This document shows positions 26,298-34,997 of a stretch of 64,000 nt of DNA, in pieces. Within the stretch, counting starts at the first letter, position 1, and each line of letters starts with the position of its first letter. The DNA is from Bacteroidota bacterium. Its GTDB lineage: Bacteria; Bacteroidota; Bacteroidia; Cytophagales; Cyclobacteriaceae. The position numbers and the translations under genes are program-made. Under the pieces are notes generated by a model. It ran no database searches, was not told the DNA's origin, and was given only the letters and a program-made list of their open reading frames with translations. The stretch spans positions 27,680 through 91,679 of the forward strand of contig JAEZEH010000005.1 in NCBI GenBank assembly GCA_023417785.1, in the 5' to 3' direction.

Positions 26298-27415
26298 TTG
26301 CGTTCTTTTTTTCCAATCTGAATCGGCAGCGATATTTCGAAAGCCGATCCTTTTTGTTCTTCACTTTTCACCGTGATACGGCCACCGTGGGACTCAACAA
26401 TCCCATGTACCACGGATAGTCCGAGGCCGGTACCCTGCCCGAGGGGCTTAGTCGTAAAAAATGGTTCGAAGAGCCGGGATTTTGTCTCTTTGTTCATGCC
26501 GTAACCGGTATCAATCACGCGCAACTTCACCATATCACCCCTTCGCGCCGTTTTTATTGTAAGTGTTCCCCCCATGGGCATTGCGTGTACGGCGTTGGTA
26601 ATAAGATTCACCAGCACCTGACTCATCTGAACGGCGTCAGCCTGGATTTCCGGAAGGTTTTTATCCAACATGGATTCAACATGTATTGAATCTTTGGGGT
26701 AACCCACGTCAATGAAATACAGGATATTTTCGATGACTTCGTTCAGATTAACTTTCGTAAGCTGCTGGGGCATTTGTCGCGAAAACAACATCAGCTTCTT
26801 AATGATTTCGCGGGTAAGCAGTGACGCTTTGATAATTCGTTCAACGTCTTCGTTTTGTTGCGGCGAAAGAGCGCCTCCCTTCCGAATCAGTTGAGCAAAC
26901 CCAAGAATCCGTCCGAGAGGCTCATTGAGTTCATGGGCGATACCGGCAGACAACTCACCAACAAACGCGAGTCGTTCAACATGTTGAAGTTTGGATTGAA
27001 TCTTATGGCGCTCCTCTTCCATTGAAACTTTTTTCAAAATGAGGGAGACTTCCCGCGCGATTGTTTTCAGCAGGCTTCGTTCTTCCTTAAGGAAAAACGG
27101 TTTTTCGGATCGCCCCATTCCGCGAACGTAAACCACTGAAAGAGTACCTCTCATTTTTCCATCCACATGAACTTTTTCCTGGATTGTTGTTGGTGAAGGT
27201 TGGTATCCCCGGGAGGAAAACTCCACCTCGTCGATTACTATTCGCGCGCGGGCTGCATCGCTGTATTGCATCGCAGCAGGGAGGATCCTGGTTAGCTTAG
27301 CCAGAATCTTTTCGAGATTATAGCCGCTATCCCAAGCGATCCGCGATAATTCGTAAAGGCATTTTAATTCCTTGATTCGCTCGCGGAGAGCAAGATCGGC
27401 GCTTTTTGTTGCCAT
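26294..27415 (-). CDS. Soluble sensor histidine kinase with GAF-like input domain
   Basis: 373 residues. The N-terminal ~130 residues form a GAF-like input domain (LYELSRIAWDSGYNLEKILAKLTRILPAAMQ...GTLSVVYV). A coiled linker leads to the HisKA dimerisation domain with the phospho-accepting His161 in GELSAGIAHELNEPLG. The HATPase domain has N-box LVNLITNAVHAMP, G1 VIDTGYGMN and G2 GTGLGLSVVHGIVESHGG. There is no transmembrane segment, so it senses a cytoplasmic signal. It is the cognate kinase of the NtrC-family regulator, whose start overlaps its stop by 4 bp. Confidence 0.93.
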   Translation of the reverse strand: MATKSADLALRERIKELKCLYELSRIAWDSGYNLEKILAKLTRILPAAMQYSDAARARIVIDEVEFSSRGYQPSPTTIQEKVHVDGKMRGTLSVVYVRGMGRSEKPFFLKEERSLLKTIAREVSLILKKVSMEEERHKIQSKLQHVERLAFVGELSAGIAHELNEPLGRILGFAQLIRKGGALSPQQNEDVERIIKASLLTREIIKKLMLFSRQMPQQLTKVNLNEVIENILYFIDVGYPKDSIHVESMLDKNLPEIQADAVQMSQVLVNLITNAVHAMPMGGTLTIKTARRGDMVKLRVIDTGYGMNKETKSRLFEPFFTTKPLGQGTGLGLSVVHGIVESHGGRITVKSEEQKGSAFEISLPIQIGKKERK

Positions 27416-27620
27416 AGCGCGCGCAAGGTACGATCAAGTTGTAAAGAAAGAAACAGATTTCTGGCTAACGGATGCCCAAAGGCCTGCTCACTAGGTAGAT
27501 TTGATCCATGCGGGGCGTTTTTCCTCAGCTATCACCTTTCAAATGTGGTCTAACTTAGCTAAGAAGCCATTTTTACTGGCATACTTCATGTTATCATGTG
27601 GGAGGGGGAATTTGAAGCTA

Positions 27621-28019
27621 ATGCTTGTAACGATCACCGACTACCATCATCTGATGGGCTTGCTCGACATGGCGAAATTGAAAAATCACGTTACGCCTAC
27701 CATGGCCAAACTGGTTCAAAGCTTGCAAACAGCGCGCCGATATACGCAGGTCAACATTCCCAAGGATGTAATTACGATGAACTCGCGGGTTATGCTGGAG
27801 GATAAAACCACGGCATCACAAATCGTTATCACCCTGACTTATCCCCACCACGCTGACCTCGCCCAAAGAAAAGTCTCGGTATTTTCTCCGGAAGGCTGTG
27901 ATTTGCTTGGCGCAAGGGAAGGCGACATGGTTTCATGGGCAGTTCCAGATGGAGCAATAAGCTATCGAGTAAAGAAAGTTATTTATCAACCAGAAGCCGA
28001 AGGGCACTTTTACTTATGA
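27621..28019 (+). CDS. Rnk/GreA-GreB-like transcription-factor-type protein
   Basis: 132 residues from the ATG at 27621; TTG at 27501 and ATG at 27588 are in frame, but the residues they add do not look like the family. The N-terminus (ITDYHHLMGLLDMAKLKNH) is a short Rnk-like helical segment and the C-terminus is a GreA/GreB-type domain (MNSRVMLEDKTTASQIVITLTYPHHAD...VSVFSPEGCDLLGAREGDMVSWAVPDG). Rnk proteins bind RNA polymerase near the secondary channel without the long Gre coiled coil. The exact role is not evident. Its stop overlaps the start of a small downstream frame (ATGA). Confidence 0.8.
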   Translation: MLVTITDYHHLMGLLDMAKLKNHVTPTMAKLVQSLQTARRYTQVNIPKDVITMNSRVMLEDKTTASQIVITLTYPHHADLAQRKVSVFSPEGCDLLGAREGDMVSWAVPDGAISYRVKKVIYQPEAEGHFYL

Positions 28020-28192
28020 ATGATTCATTGAAACTGGCCGCACTCTTCATTTGGGTATTGGGTGCTATTTATATAAAAGAAGATGCAAAGCAACAGATCA
28101 AGGATCACGCTGTTGTATCTTACGACTATAACGTGGGCTCTCCTCGTCACGCCAGCAGCGATAGCGTTGTGATTTTGAGCGAAGTGCGGTAA
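28016..28192 (+). CDS. Small hypothetical protein with one hydrophobic segment
   Basis: 58 residues starting at the ATG that overlaps the Rnk-like stop (ATGA). It has a hydrophobic N-terminal part (LAALFIWVLGAIYI) followed by a polar tail (KEDAKQQIKDHAVVSYDYNVG). The overlap is the main evidence for coding; no family is recognised. It may be a small membrane or exported peptide, or a chance frame. Confidence 0.4.
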   Translation: MNDSLKLAALFIWVLGAIYIKEDAKQQIKDHAVVSYDYNVGSPRHASSDSVVILSEVR

Positions 28193-28283
28193 CCGGCATT
28201 ATTCCTTTAACGCATTGTGACTCACCATGTCGGGTGGTGAGTACTAATCGCGATCCCCTCCTTTCATCCATACTTGCGCCATT

Positions 28284-28805
28284 TTACAAAATGCTCCGAA
28301 TGCTTTTTGGTGCCTGCACAACAACAGGCGGCGTGACAGATTGCGAACAGATTATCCTTGCGTTTTGATCAAGGCAGTGCGCCGTTACCAATGGACTGCT
28401 GTTTATCTTTAGCGTAGCTTCTTCATTCATCTCCACGATATCAATACGCCTTGTGTCTCCGACAAGCATCGTGATCTGGCCTTTCATCAATACACAGGTT
28501 ACCAGATCACATTTCACCTCGGAAAAGTCAAGTATGCAGTCGCCATCGGCTCTTTTGATCACAAGGTGTTTGCATTTGCCAATAAAAGCGATTTGTCCGC
28601 TGCCATCGACAGTAAACTCCGCTTTGCCCTCGAGCAGATAAAGAATTCCTGAAAGGTTGAAATGACCTTTGGCAATGAGAGAAGCATTTCCGTGGTTACC
28701 AATCAGAATATCGTCGACAGTATTGATGCCGGTGAACGAAAATCTCCTTCGGATTCCATTCTTTCGCCTCTTAGTTTTCGACATCTTGTTTCGCATTAAT
28801 TGCAT
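28284..28805 (-). CDS. Beta-helix/GIN-like hypothetical protein
   Basis: About 173 residues; candidate starts are TTG 28832, ATG 28805, ATG 28796 and ATG 28784, and the last (MSKTKRRKNG) is also plausible. After a basic N-terminal tail (SKTKRRKNGIRRRFSF), the sequence has short repetitive beta-strand steps with alternating hydrophobic residues (ASLIAKGHFNLSGILYLLEGKAEFTVDGSGQIAFIG, TLKINSSPLVTAHCL), resembling the GIN/DUF2807 type of right-handed beta-helix. No signal peptide. It has no close neighbours on its strand. Function is unknown. Confidence 0.6.
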   Translation of the reverse strand: MQLMRNKMSKTKRRKNGIRRRFSFTGINTVDDILIGNHGNASLIAKGHFNLSGILYLLEGKAEFTVDGSGQIAFIGKCKHLVIKRADGDCILDFSEVKCDLVTCVLMKGQITMLVGDTRRIDIVEMNEEATLKINSSPLVTAHCLDQNARIICSQSVTPPVVVQAPKSIRSIL

Positions 28806-29055
28806 ACCCACAGCCGGTACTACGTCATTCAATTTAGCCTGAGTACCATCACGAATTCCGCAGCATTTTTCCCAATTTCTACAAGATCGAAAATTTTTGG
28901 TGCTCTACTTATGATAAACGTTAGCGTGGCAACAGGTATTCGTCATAACCCACGCTCAACTGAACGTTTTAGCAAAGTAGTCGATTTGGGTCCTAACGAA
29001 GAAGATGAGAGCAGCGCGGGAAGGACACGTCGATTGAGATCATAAGAAACAAATG

Positions 29056-29082
29056 AGAAGGGGCAGCCTGGCCACCCCTTCT
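29056..29082 (-). terminator. Hairpin terminator downstream of the GH16 gene
   Basis: AGAAGGGG (29056-29063) pairs with CCCCTTCT (29075-29082) around an 11-nt loop. It lies 7 bp past the GH16 stop codon on the minus strand and is followed there by a short T-rich run (CATTTGTTTC), in keeping with an intrinsic terminator. Confidence 0.6.
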
Positions 29083-29089
29083 TAACTCA

Positions 29090-30793
29090 TTAGTTTTTGA
29101 CAAACCGTTTAGTCACGCGTTTGCCATCACGCATCGTACTTATGTAATAGATACCCTCGGGCAATGCGGTGACATCAATTTTTCCATCGATCACCGTCCC
29201 AATAAACCTAACGGCGCCTGAGGCGTCGGTTATCGTAAAATGGTCATCTGGTTCCAGAGCTCTGAGATGGATTTCGTCAACACCCGGATTTGGATATACG
29301 TCGAACAAAAGATCTTCCGGTTTGGAAGTAAGCACTTCCGGCGCCGCGGGGAGCATTGCTGCAGATGTACCCACCCGGGAAATGCGCCACCAATTGATGT
29401 TCCATCCACCCTGAGCCGCGAAAATACCAAAGCTGTAAGTTCCCGCATTGATGTTCACCGTCTGCGAGATCGTAGTCCAGTTCTGCCACCCACCGGTAGC
29501 CGGCACGTTGACCTGGCCCAGCACTATTGATCCGGAATTAAGATCCTGTGATAATCTTCCGCCGCCAGGGCTTGCCACGCGGTACTCCAGCAAATACGAC
29601 CCTGTTGCCGGCACGTTTATGTTTCCGTACGCCATCCAATCATTGGCGTCAATCCAGCCTACATTCAGTCCCCCACCCGCGTCTGAAGTACTCTCCGTCT
29701 GAACGCCACTCATGGATGAAAAATTTTCAGCCTGCACCGTAAGCGAGAACGATTGGGTCACTTGAGAAACCTGAATCGACGTGGTCAGGTCATTGAAACC
29801 ATCATCGACGAGACAAGCATCATCGCCGGTCTTGAGAACACTGCTTCCACTGAAATTATTATTTTGGAACAAACGCACCTGGTAACCGTTCTGGACCCGC
29901 ACACTGGAGATATCGTCGTTGATAATGCCACGTGATTGAAGATCACTCAGCGTGTAATTGCCTGCGGGCAACCCTATGCCATAGCCGCCATAATTGCAAT
30001 GCTGGTATACCGTTACCGCTGATGGAGGTTGCGAGGTTTGCTGATAAACACGCACGTAGTCGACATACATATTTGCCGGAAATGCATTATTGTCAACTGT
30101 GAAGCCCGGCCAGTTTCCGCCTATCGCCATATTCAAAATGATAAAATGATTATTATGGAATTCGTGTGTTCCATTGATTCCGTTGGTGATATCTGCCTCG
30201 TGATACTGCACACCATCAACAAACCATCTGATATAATTTGGGGTCCATTCAATACTGTAAACGTGGAATGCAGTGACGTTTGTACTGGTTGATCCGCCGT
30301 AGTTCGCATAGTTATTATTGTGATCCTGCCAGTGCATAGTACCGTGTACATTGCCACCCGTATTGATGTGTTCCATAACATCGATCTCACCGCATGCCGG
30401 CCATCCCACGGAAGTGATGTTGTCGCCCAGCATCCAGAAGGCGGGCCATACACCCTGAAATGCCGGAATGGCAATCCGCGCTTCGATCCGGCCATACCGC
30501 CATGACTTTCGCCCCTGGGTTTTCATCCGGGCAGATGTGTACTGCATACCGCCAAAGTTTTCACGCCGTGCGGTGATAACCAACTGGCCGTTACTTACCG
30601 ATGCATTTTGTTGCCGGTAATACTGAAGTTCATTGTTGCCCCAGCCACCTGACCCGGTGCCGGTTTCGAAAACCCAATCGGGGCCGATGCCATTAGTGAA
30701 TTCATCCTGCCAAACGAGCTGCCACGACTGCGTGTAGGCATAAGGTGAACATAACATCAACGACATGATGAAGAGTAATCTGGTTGTTCTCAT
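29090..30793 (-). CDS. Secreted GH16 beta-glucanase with beta/gamma-crystallin, CBM6 and T9SS domains
   Basis: 567 residues. Signal peptide 1-22. GH16 domain about 23-260 with catalytic motif GEIDVMEH (nucleophile Glu136, Asp138, acid/base Glu141), preceded by WPAFWMLGD; this is the laminarinase (endo-beta-1,3-glucanase) type. A beta/gamma-crystallin-like domain follows at ~265-350 (VYQHCNYGGYGIGLPAGNYTL...QVRLFQNNNFSG), then a CBM6-like module at ~355-478 (QAENFSSMSGVQTE...GSYLLEYRVAS) and a T9SS sorting domain (FDVYPNPGVDEIHL...GIYYISTMRDGKRVTKRFV). It should be exported and may stay on the cell surface, cutting laminarin-like or mixed-linkage glucans. It has its own terminator and no neighbours on the same strand. 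Confidence 0.92.
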   Translation of the reverse strand: MRTTRLLFIMSLMLCSPYAYTQSWQLVWQDEFTNGIGPDWVFETGTGSGGWGNNELQYYRQQNASVSNGQLVITARRENFGGMQYTSARMKTQGRKSWRYGRIEARIAIPAFQGVWPAFWMLGDNITSVGWPACGEIDVMEHINTGGNVHGTMHWQDHNNNYANYGGSTSTNVTAFHVYSIEWTPNYIRWFVDGVQYHEADITNGINGTHEFHNNHFIILNMAIGGNWPGFTVDNNAFPANMYVDYVRVYQQTSQPPSAVTVYQHCNYGGYGIGLPAGNYTLSDLQSRGIINDDISSVRVQNGYQVRLFQNNNFSGSSVLKTGDDACLVDDGFNDLTTSIQVSQVTQSFSLTVQAENFSSMSGVQTESTSDAGGGLNVGWIDANDWMAYGNINVPATGSYLLEYRVASPGGGRLSQDLNSGSIVLGQVNVPATGGWQNWTTISQTVNINAGTYSFGIFAAQGGWNINWWRISRVGTSAAMLPAAPEVLTSKPEDLLFDVYPNPGVDEIHLRALEPDDHFTITDASGAVRFIGTVIDGKIDVTALPEGIYYISTMRDGKRVTKRFVKN

Positions 30794-31178
30794 ACGCTTG
30801 TGGTTTAGGATTAATATTCGATCGCCTGATCGATGACTTAAAATCCTTCTTTACAATAGAAATCAGAAAAATCTTACTACAACAAAAATGCATTTACAAC
30901 TACATCACGACTACGTCAGCGAACGTGAGTTTTATCGCTTAAAGAACATTTGGAAATTTAGCTGACCCATTGAATTCGAAAAACACACTTTCGGATTAAA
31001 AAAAATGTAACCTGCTTTTTTGCACCTTAATTGTAATGGGCTGGTATCCCTGGTTCTCCGGCCATCTTGCTATCGTGATTGGGCACTTTGTTAAATCTCT
31101 TTATTGGCAGGCTTCCTGCTGCCGGAAGATTGGGCTTTTGACTACTTTGCATAATGCTCCTCGTTCACATTTCATAAA
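30794..31178. other. 385-bp divergent intergenic region
   Basis: This gap separates the divergently read GH16 and flavoprotein genes and should hold both promoters. No good TTTG/TAnnTTTG pair with correct spacing was found on either strand, and there is no clear hairpin, repeat or coding frame. Confidence 0.5.
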
Positions 31179-32606
31179 ATGATGATCCATCAATACGATA
31201 TTATTGTGATCGGAGCCGGTTCGGCGGGATTGAGTACAGCGCTTTTCACAGGTAAAGCCGGATTGAAAACGCTTCTGATTGACAAGTCGGAGCAAAATAT
31301 CGGAGGCGACTGCCTGAATTCGGGATGTGTTCCGAGTAAGGCGCTGATTCATGTAAGCCGGATACTCCATTCCGCATGCCAGGCAACACAATTTGGACTT
31401 TCACTTTCAGGGCGACCCGATATTGAAAAAGTGCTTGGTCACGTTAAGCAGGCCCAATCTGAAATCCGCAAACACGAAAACAGCAAATACCTGGCAACTC
31501 AGGGCATCGATGTCGCCCTGGGTGAGGCATCGTTCGTTGATCGCAAATCCGTTCAGGTGGAAGACAAAATTTACAGCGCGCCAAAGATTGTAATTGCCAC
31601 GGGGTCGCGCCCGTCTCGCCCGACCATTCCAGGAATTGAAATGGTAAGGACATTCAACAATGAATCCATCTTTGATATCACTGAACTCCCGTCCAGGATG
31701 TTGGTGATCGGGGCGGGACCCGTTGGCGTCGAGATGGCTCAGGTTTTCAGGCGCCTGTCGAGTGAGGTGACTCTTGTCGGAAGAAACGAAAAGATTCTAC
31801 CGGCGGATCCGCAGGAAATCACCGACATACTTGAGCAGTTGCTTGTGCACGAAGGCATCGCTATCCATACGGGCTCACAGATAGACAGGTTTATTTCATC
31901 GTCGGCATGCACTCTCAAAGACAATAATGACATTGAGCGCACGATCGAATTTGATGCTGTGTTTCTGGCAACGGGTCGGAGCTTTCACCTTGAGGCGCTG
32001 AAGCTTGAACGCGCCGGTGTGCATGTTGAGAATGATCACATTAAAAATGACTTACGGTTAGCAACCACTAATCCGCACATATTTGTCTGTGGGGATGTCG
32101 CGGGGCGGCACATGTTTTCGCATGCAGCGGAACACCACGCAAGGGTGTTGCTAAACAATTTCATCTCTCCCATCAAACAAAAGATCGATGATAGAATGTC
32201 GTGGGTGACTTTCAGTGATCCGCAGATTGCAACCTTCGGGAACCCGGAAATTCATTTGAAAAAGTTCGGGCGTAGATATGAAAAACTGGTTCTTGACTTT
32301 AACAAGGATGACCGCGCCGTTGTGGACGACTACCGTTATGGCAAGCTCGTCCTGCTGGTAACACCAAAAAACCTTTGGGGGCGTCAGCGTATTCTCGGCG
32401 GAAGTATGATTGCACCTCAGGCAGGCGAAATGATCCAGGAGATTATTATGGCTATGAACAATTCGCTCGACATCAAAGTACTTTTTGACAAAATCTACCC
32501 GTACCCGGTAGCGTCGCGGGTGAATCAATTCATCATAGTGAACCACCAGGAGAAGCGCCTTACCTCCGGTATAAAAAAATTTCTTCGGTTCCTGTTCAGG
32601 CTGTAA
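31179..32606 (+). CDS. Pyridine-nucleotide disulfide oxidoreductase, MerA-like
   Basis: 475 residues. The N-terminal FAD-binding site (IIVIGAGSAGLSTALFTGKAG) is followed by the class I redox-active disulfide motif GGDCLNSGCVPSK. The NAD(P) motif is LVIGAGPVGVEMAQVFRRL and the second FAD motif is FVCGDVAGRHMF. The layout is that of mercuric reductase, lipoamide dehydrogenase and their orphan relatives. The C-terminal dimer domain, however, reads KIYPYPVASRVNQ where the family normally has a His-Pro...Glu catalytic pair, so it probably reduces some other acceptor. There is no MerR, MerT or HMA domain nearby. Cytoplasmic. Confidence 0.85.
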   Translation: MMIHQYDIIVIGAGSAGLSTALFTGKAGLKTLLIDKSEQNIGGDCLNSGCVPSKALIHVSRILHSACQATQFGLSLSGRPDIEKVLGHVKQAQSEIRKHENSKYLATQGIDVALGEASFVDRKSVQVEDKIYSAPKIVIATGSRPSRPTIPGIEMVRTFNNESIFDITELPSRMLVIGAGPVGVEMAQVFRRLSSEVTLVGRNEKILPADPQEITDILEQLLVHEGIAIHTGSQIDRFISSSACTLKDNNDIERTIEFDAVFLATGRSFHLEALKLERAGVHVENDHIKNDLRLATTNPHIFVCGDVAGRHMFSHAAEHHARVLLNNFISPIKQKIDDRMSWVTFSDPQIATFGNPEIHLKKFGRRYEKLVLDFNKDDRAVVDDYRYGKLVLLVTPKNLWGRQRILGGSMIAPQAGEMIQEIIMAMNNSLDIKVLFDKIYPYPVASRVNQFIIVNHQEKRLTSGIKKFLRFLFRL

Positions 32607-32797
32607 AGTCGACGTGCGAACGTGCCACATCAAGGGAAATCTCCTTCATTTAACCCAACTGTTTAGCCTACAACAGATTCGCTTGCTGGTGGATGTGCTG
32701 CACTTTGCCATCTGGTGTCACGTTATGGCAATCTGCCAGAAAATCAGCCCAAAATATATCCGGTGGAACGGAAAATACCGCTATTTTCACGACTGAT

Positions 32798-33634
32798 ATG
32801 ACGCTCTTGGTTTCATCACTAAATTCAGGAAGTAACGGAAACTGTTATTATGTCGGTACCGCCAATGAGGGGGTGCTGATTGATGGCGGGATTTCGTGCC
32901 GCGAAACCGAAAAACGCCTGAAACGCCTGGGGCTTACGATAAAAAATGTAAAAGCCGTATTCGTTTCACACGAACACGGCGACCACATCCACGGTGTGGC
33001 TACACTTTCCAGGAAGCATCGTATCCCGTTGTTCATAACTTCGAAAACGCTTTCCGCGAGCGGTTTAAAAGTCAGCGAAGATCTGATTAACCTCTTTTCA
33101 CCGGAAACCCCTGTAACGATTGGAAACCTTACGATCAGCGCATTCCCGAAACGTCATGACGCCTGCGATCCTCACAGCTTCGTGGTAACAAACGGGCAGA
33201 TCAATGTAGGTGTGTTTACCGACATAGGTTATACCTGCGAGAATGTCATCCGGAATTTTCAAAGGTGCCACGCTGTGTTTCTCGAGTCCAATTACGACGA
33301 GGAAATGCTGGAGCGCGGACGATATCCGTACCCGCTCAAAAACCGGATTCGCGGTGGTTGGGGCCACCTTTCTAATAGGCAGGCATTGAAACTATTTGCA
33401 GAGTATAAGCCCGCGTTTATGAGCCATCTTTTCCTCTCGCATCTATCGCGCGAAAATAATTCGCCGGAACTTGCTGAACAACTTTTCCGAAAAGCGGCAG
33501 GCCGAACCGAAATCGTGGTTGCGTCACGATATGAACAGACTCCCCTTTACGAAATTACTGGTACGTTTCATGATCTTGCCAACTCAAGGTATTCAAGGAA
33601 GGTGGTTCGGCAGGCGCAGTTGACGTTGTTCTGA
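32798..33634 (+). CDS. Metallo-beta-lactamase-fold hydrolase, YycJ/WalJ-like
   Basis: 278 residues from the ATG at 32798; an in-frame GTG upstream would add 35 atypical residues. The N-terminus VSSLNSGSNGNCYYVG and metal motif SHEHGDHIHG (HxHxDH), with further ligands in KRHDACDPHSF, FTDIGYTCENV and FLSHLSRENNSPE, fit the YycJ-type phosphoesterase/nuclease subgroup. In Firmicutes, YycJ/WalJ links cell-wall signalling and mismatch repair; in Bacteroidota the role is not established. Cytoplasmic, with no signal peptide. Confidence 0.87.
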   Translation: MTLLVSSLNSGSNGNCYYVGTANEGVLIDGGISCRETEKRLKRLGLTIKNVKAVFVSHEHGDHIHGVATLSRKHRIPLFITSKTLSASGLKVSEDLINLFSPETPVTIGNLTISAFPKRHDACDPHSFVVTNGQINVGVFTDIGYTCENVIRNFQRCHAVFLESNYDEEMLERGRYPYPLKNRIRGGWGHLSNRQALKLFAEYKPAFMSHLFLSHLSRENNSPELAEQLFRKAAGRTEIVVASRYEQTPLYEITGTFHDLANSRYSRKVVRQAQLTLF

Positions 33635-33664
33635 TTTCAAATTTTACGTTTCGGATTTCAAATT
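33633..33664. repeat. Short direct repeat after the MBL-fold gene
   Basis: GATTTCAAATT occurs at 33633-33643 (overlapping the stop codon) and again at 33654-33664, with a related TTTCAGATTT further on. It looks like a small slippage-type or dispersed-repeat remnant in the convergent gap. Confidence 0.5.
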
Positions 33665-33706
33665 CGGGGTTCGCCTTTCAGATTTGGGATAGTCTATAAA
33701 AAATGA

Positions 33707-34234
33707 TCACTTCTTTCTGGCGACAACGCCACCGGTAGGCGTACTTTTGTCTTCCTTGAACATTGGAATGTTGACTACTTCGAAGTGATAGCTATTAAGT
33801 CTTGCCTTTACCTTTTCTAGCATTTCTGCGAGGCGTCGCCTATCCGATCCCGGCGGATTCTGATAGAATATCCCGATTACACCGGACTTGACGATCGGAT
33901 CAAGCAAAGGGATCAGATCAACTGGTTTCAGAAAGATGTTAACATTAAAGGCAAAGACCTTGTCGAAGTGAAAACCGGAAAGATTTGCCGTTTCGGCTTT
34001 GCCTTTGATGAATGTTACCCGCTGGTCCAGCGCGGCCTTTTTCAAGCGGGATTCTGTTTTGGCAAGCATAGGCCGAGACTGGTCGACGGCCACCACGTGT
34101 CCGGACGAAACTTGTGTGGCAATCAGTTCAAGCGCAATTCCGGTTCCCGGGCCGATTTCCAGCACCTTGTCTCCGGGCCGGAACACCATTTCAGCTATGG
34201 CCCATGTAAATCTCGAAGTCGTTGGACTATCCAT
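33707..34234 (-). CDS. Class I SAM-dependent methyltransferase
   Basis: 175 residues. Motif I is VLEIGPGTGIALEL, followed by acidic VVAVDQSRPML (motif II) and VFAFNVNIFL (motif IV). The short length gives only a Rossmann core with a small cap. The substrate is unknown; similar short proteins act on small molecules. No close operon partner. Confidence 0.85.
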   Translation of the reverse strand: MDSPTTSRFTWAIAEMVFRPGDKVLEIGPGTGIALELIATQVSSGHVVAVDQSRPMLAKTESRLKKAALDQRVTFIKGKAETANLSGFHFDKVFAFNVNIFLKPVDLIPLLDPIVKSGVIGIFYQNPPGSDRRRLAEMLEKVKARLNSYHFEVVNIPMFKEDKSTPTGGVVARKK

Positions 34235-34439
34235 GCTGACTAAAATACAAAATCAACACATATTGATTTGTCGATTTCTCAGCTCCATCCTGAACAGGCG
34301 GGAAACGGCGACATGAACAATATGTGGATCGCCGGGGTCTCAGTGGCGTAAAATCAGACTGTGCTCATCTTTCAATTTCAATGATACGTCTATCAGAAGT
34401 GGCCGAAAACCCTTATATTTAAGGTACATAACCCTCACT

Positions 34440-34661
34440 ATGAAAGGAATTCTGGTAGTCGGCAAAAACGATCTGACCGACAAACCTGAGCTTTTTGAAA
34501 CGCTCCGGGTGCAATGCGAAAAAATTGAAAAGTCTACCGAAGGGATTAGGTTTCATGCAAAAGATGGCAGTCTCATGAACATGATTTGCGCCTTATTGGA
34601 TCAGGAGGTGAAATATAAACTGGAATTCGAACCGAATACGGTTTCTAAAGATGACGTGTAA
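34440..34661 (+). CDS. Small hypothetical protein (73 residues)
   Basis: 73 residues from the ATG at 34440, beginning MKGILVVGKNDLTDKPELFETLRVQC. It has an alternating beta/alpha appearance but no recognisable motif, signal peptide or membrane segment. It converges on the next minus-strand gene with a 9-bp gap. Function is unknown. Confidence 0.6.
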   Translation: MKGILVVGKNDLTDKPELFETLRVQCEKIEKSTEGIRFHAKDGSLMNMICALLDQEVKYKLEFEPNTVSKDDV

Positions 34662-34670
34662 AGCAGCTAG

Positions 34671-34982
34671 TCATGTATTCGCCAACCAGAGCGCGCCAAG
34701 TGTCGCCGCGCCCAAAATCAGAAACAGTAAGACTCTTGTGAGGTATTGTCTGCGCTTGTTTTCCTCAAGACGCTGAAGTAACCGATCCCTTTCAGCAGCA
34801 TTCATTGGCGGCGCATCCCGCAGATTAGCGCTCTCAGTAGTCCACCTTTCGCTCAGGCGATCTTTGTCAAAAGGCTTCGGCATAGACCTTTTGAGGTTGT
34901 CCCTGTTCAGTTTCAGGGTTTTGTTCATTTGATCTGAAAAACCACCCCCAAGCATTTGTAACAACGTTGATGAATTATTCAA
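34671..34982 (-). CDS. Small hypothetical protein with C-terminal transmembrane anchor
   Basis: 103 residues if the TTG at 34982 is the start, or 94 from the ATG at 34955. The body is hydrophilic (RSMPKPFDKDRLSERW, AAERDRLLQRLEENKRRQ) and there is one C-terminal hydrophobic helix (VLLFLILGAATLGALWLA), the layout of a tail-anchored or single-pass inner-membrane protein. It follows the CDF transporter gene by 15 bp and may be co-transcribed. No family recognised. Confidence 0.65.
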   Translation of the reverse strand: MNNSSTLLQMLGGGFSDQMNKTLKLNRDNLKRSMPKPFDKDRLSERWTTESANLRDAPPMNAAERDRLLQRLEENKRRQYLTRVLLFLILGAATLGALWLANT

Positions 34983-34997
34983 GATACAACTTTTTTT

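Noticed and set aside
28800..29045. 81-codon plus-strand frame between the GIN-like and GH16 genes
   Set aside because: Overlaps the start of the GIN-like gene on the other strand and has no motif.
31179..32606. Mercury-resistance operon
   Set aside because: Only a MerA-like flavoprotein is present; no MerR, MerT, MerP or HMA domain, and the C-terminal catalytic pair is missing.
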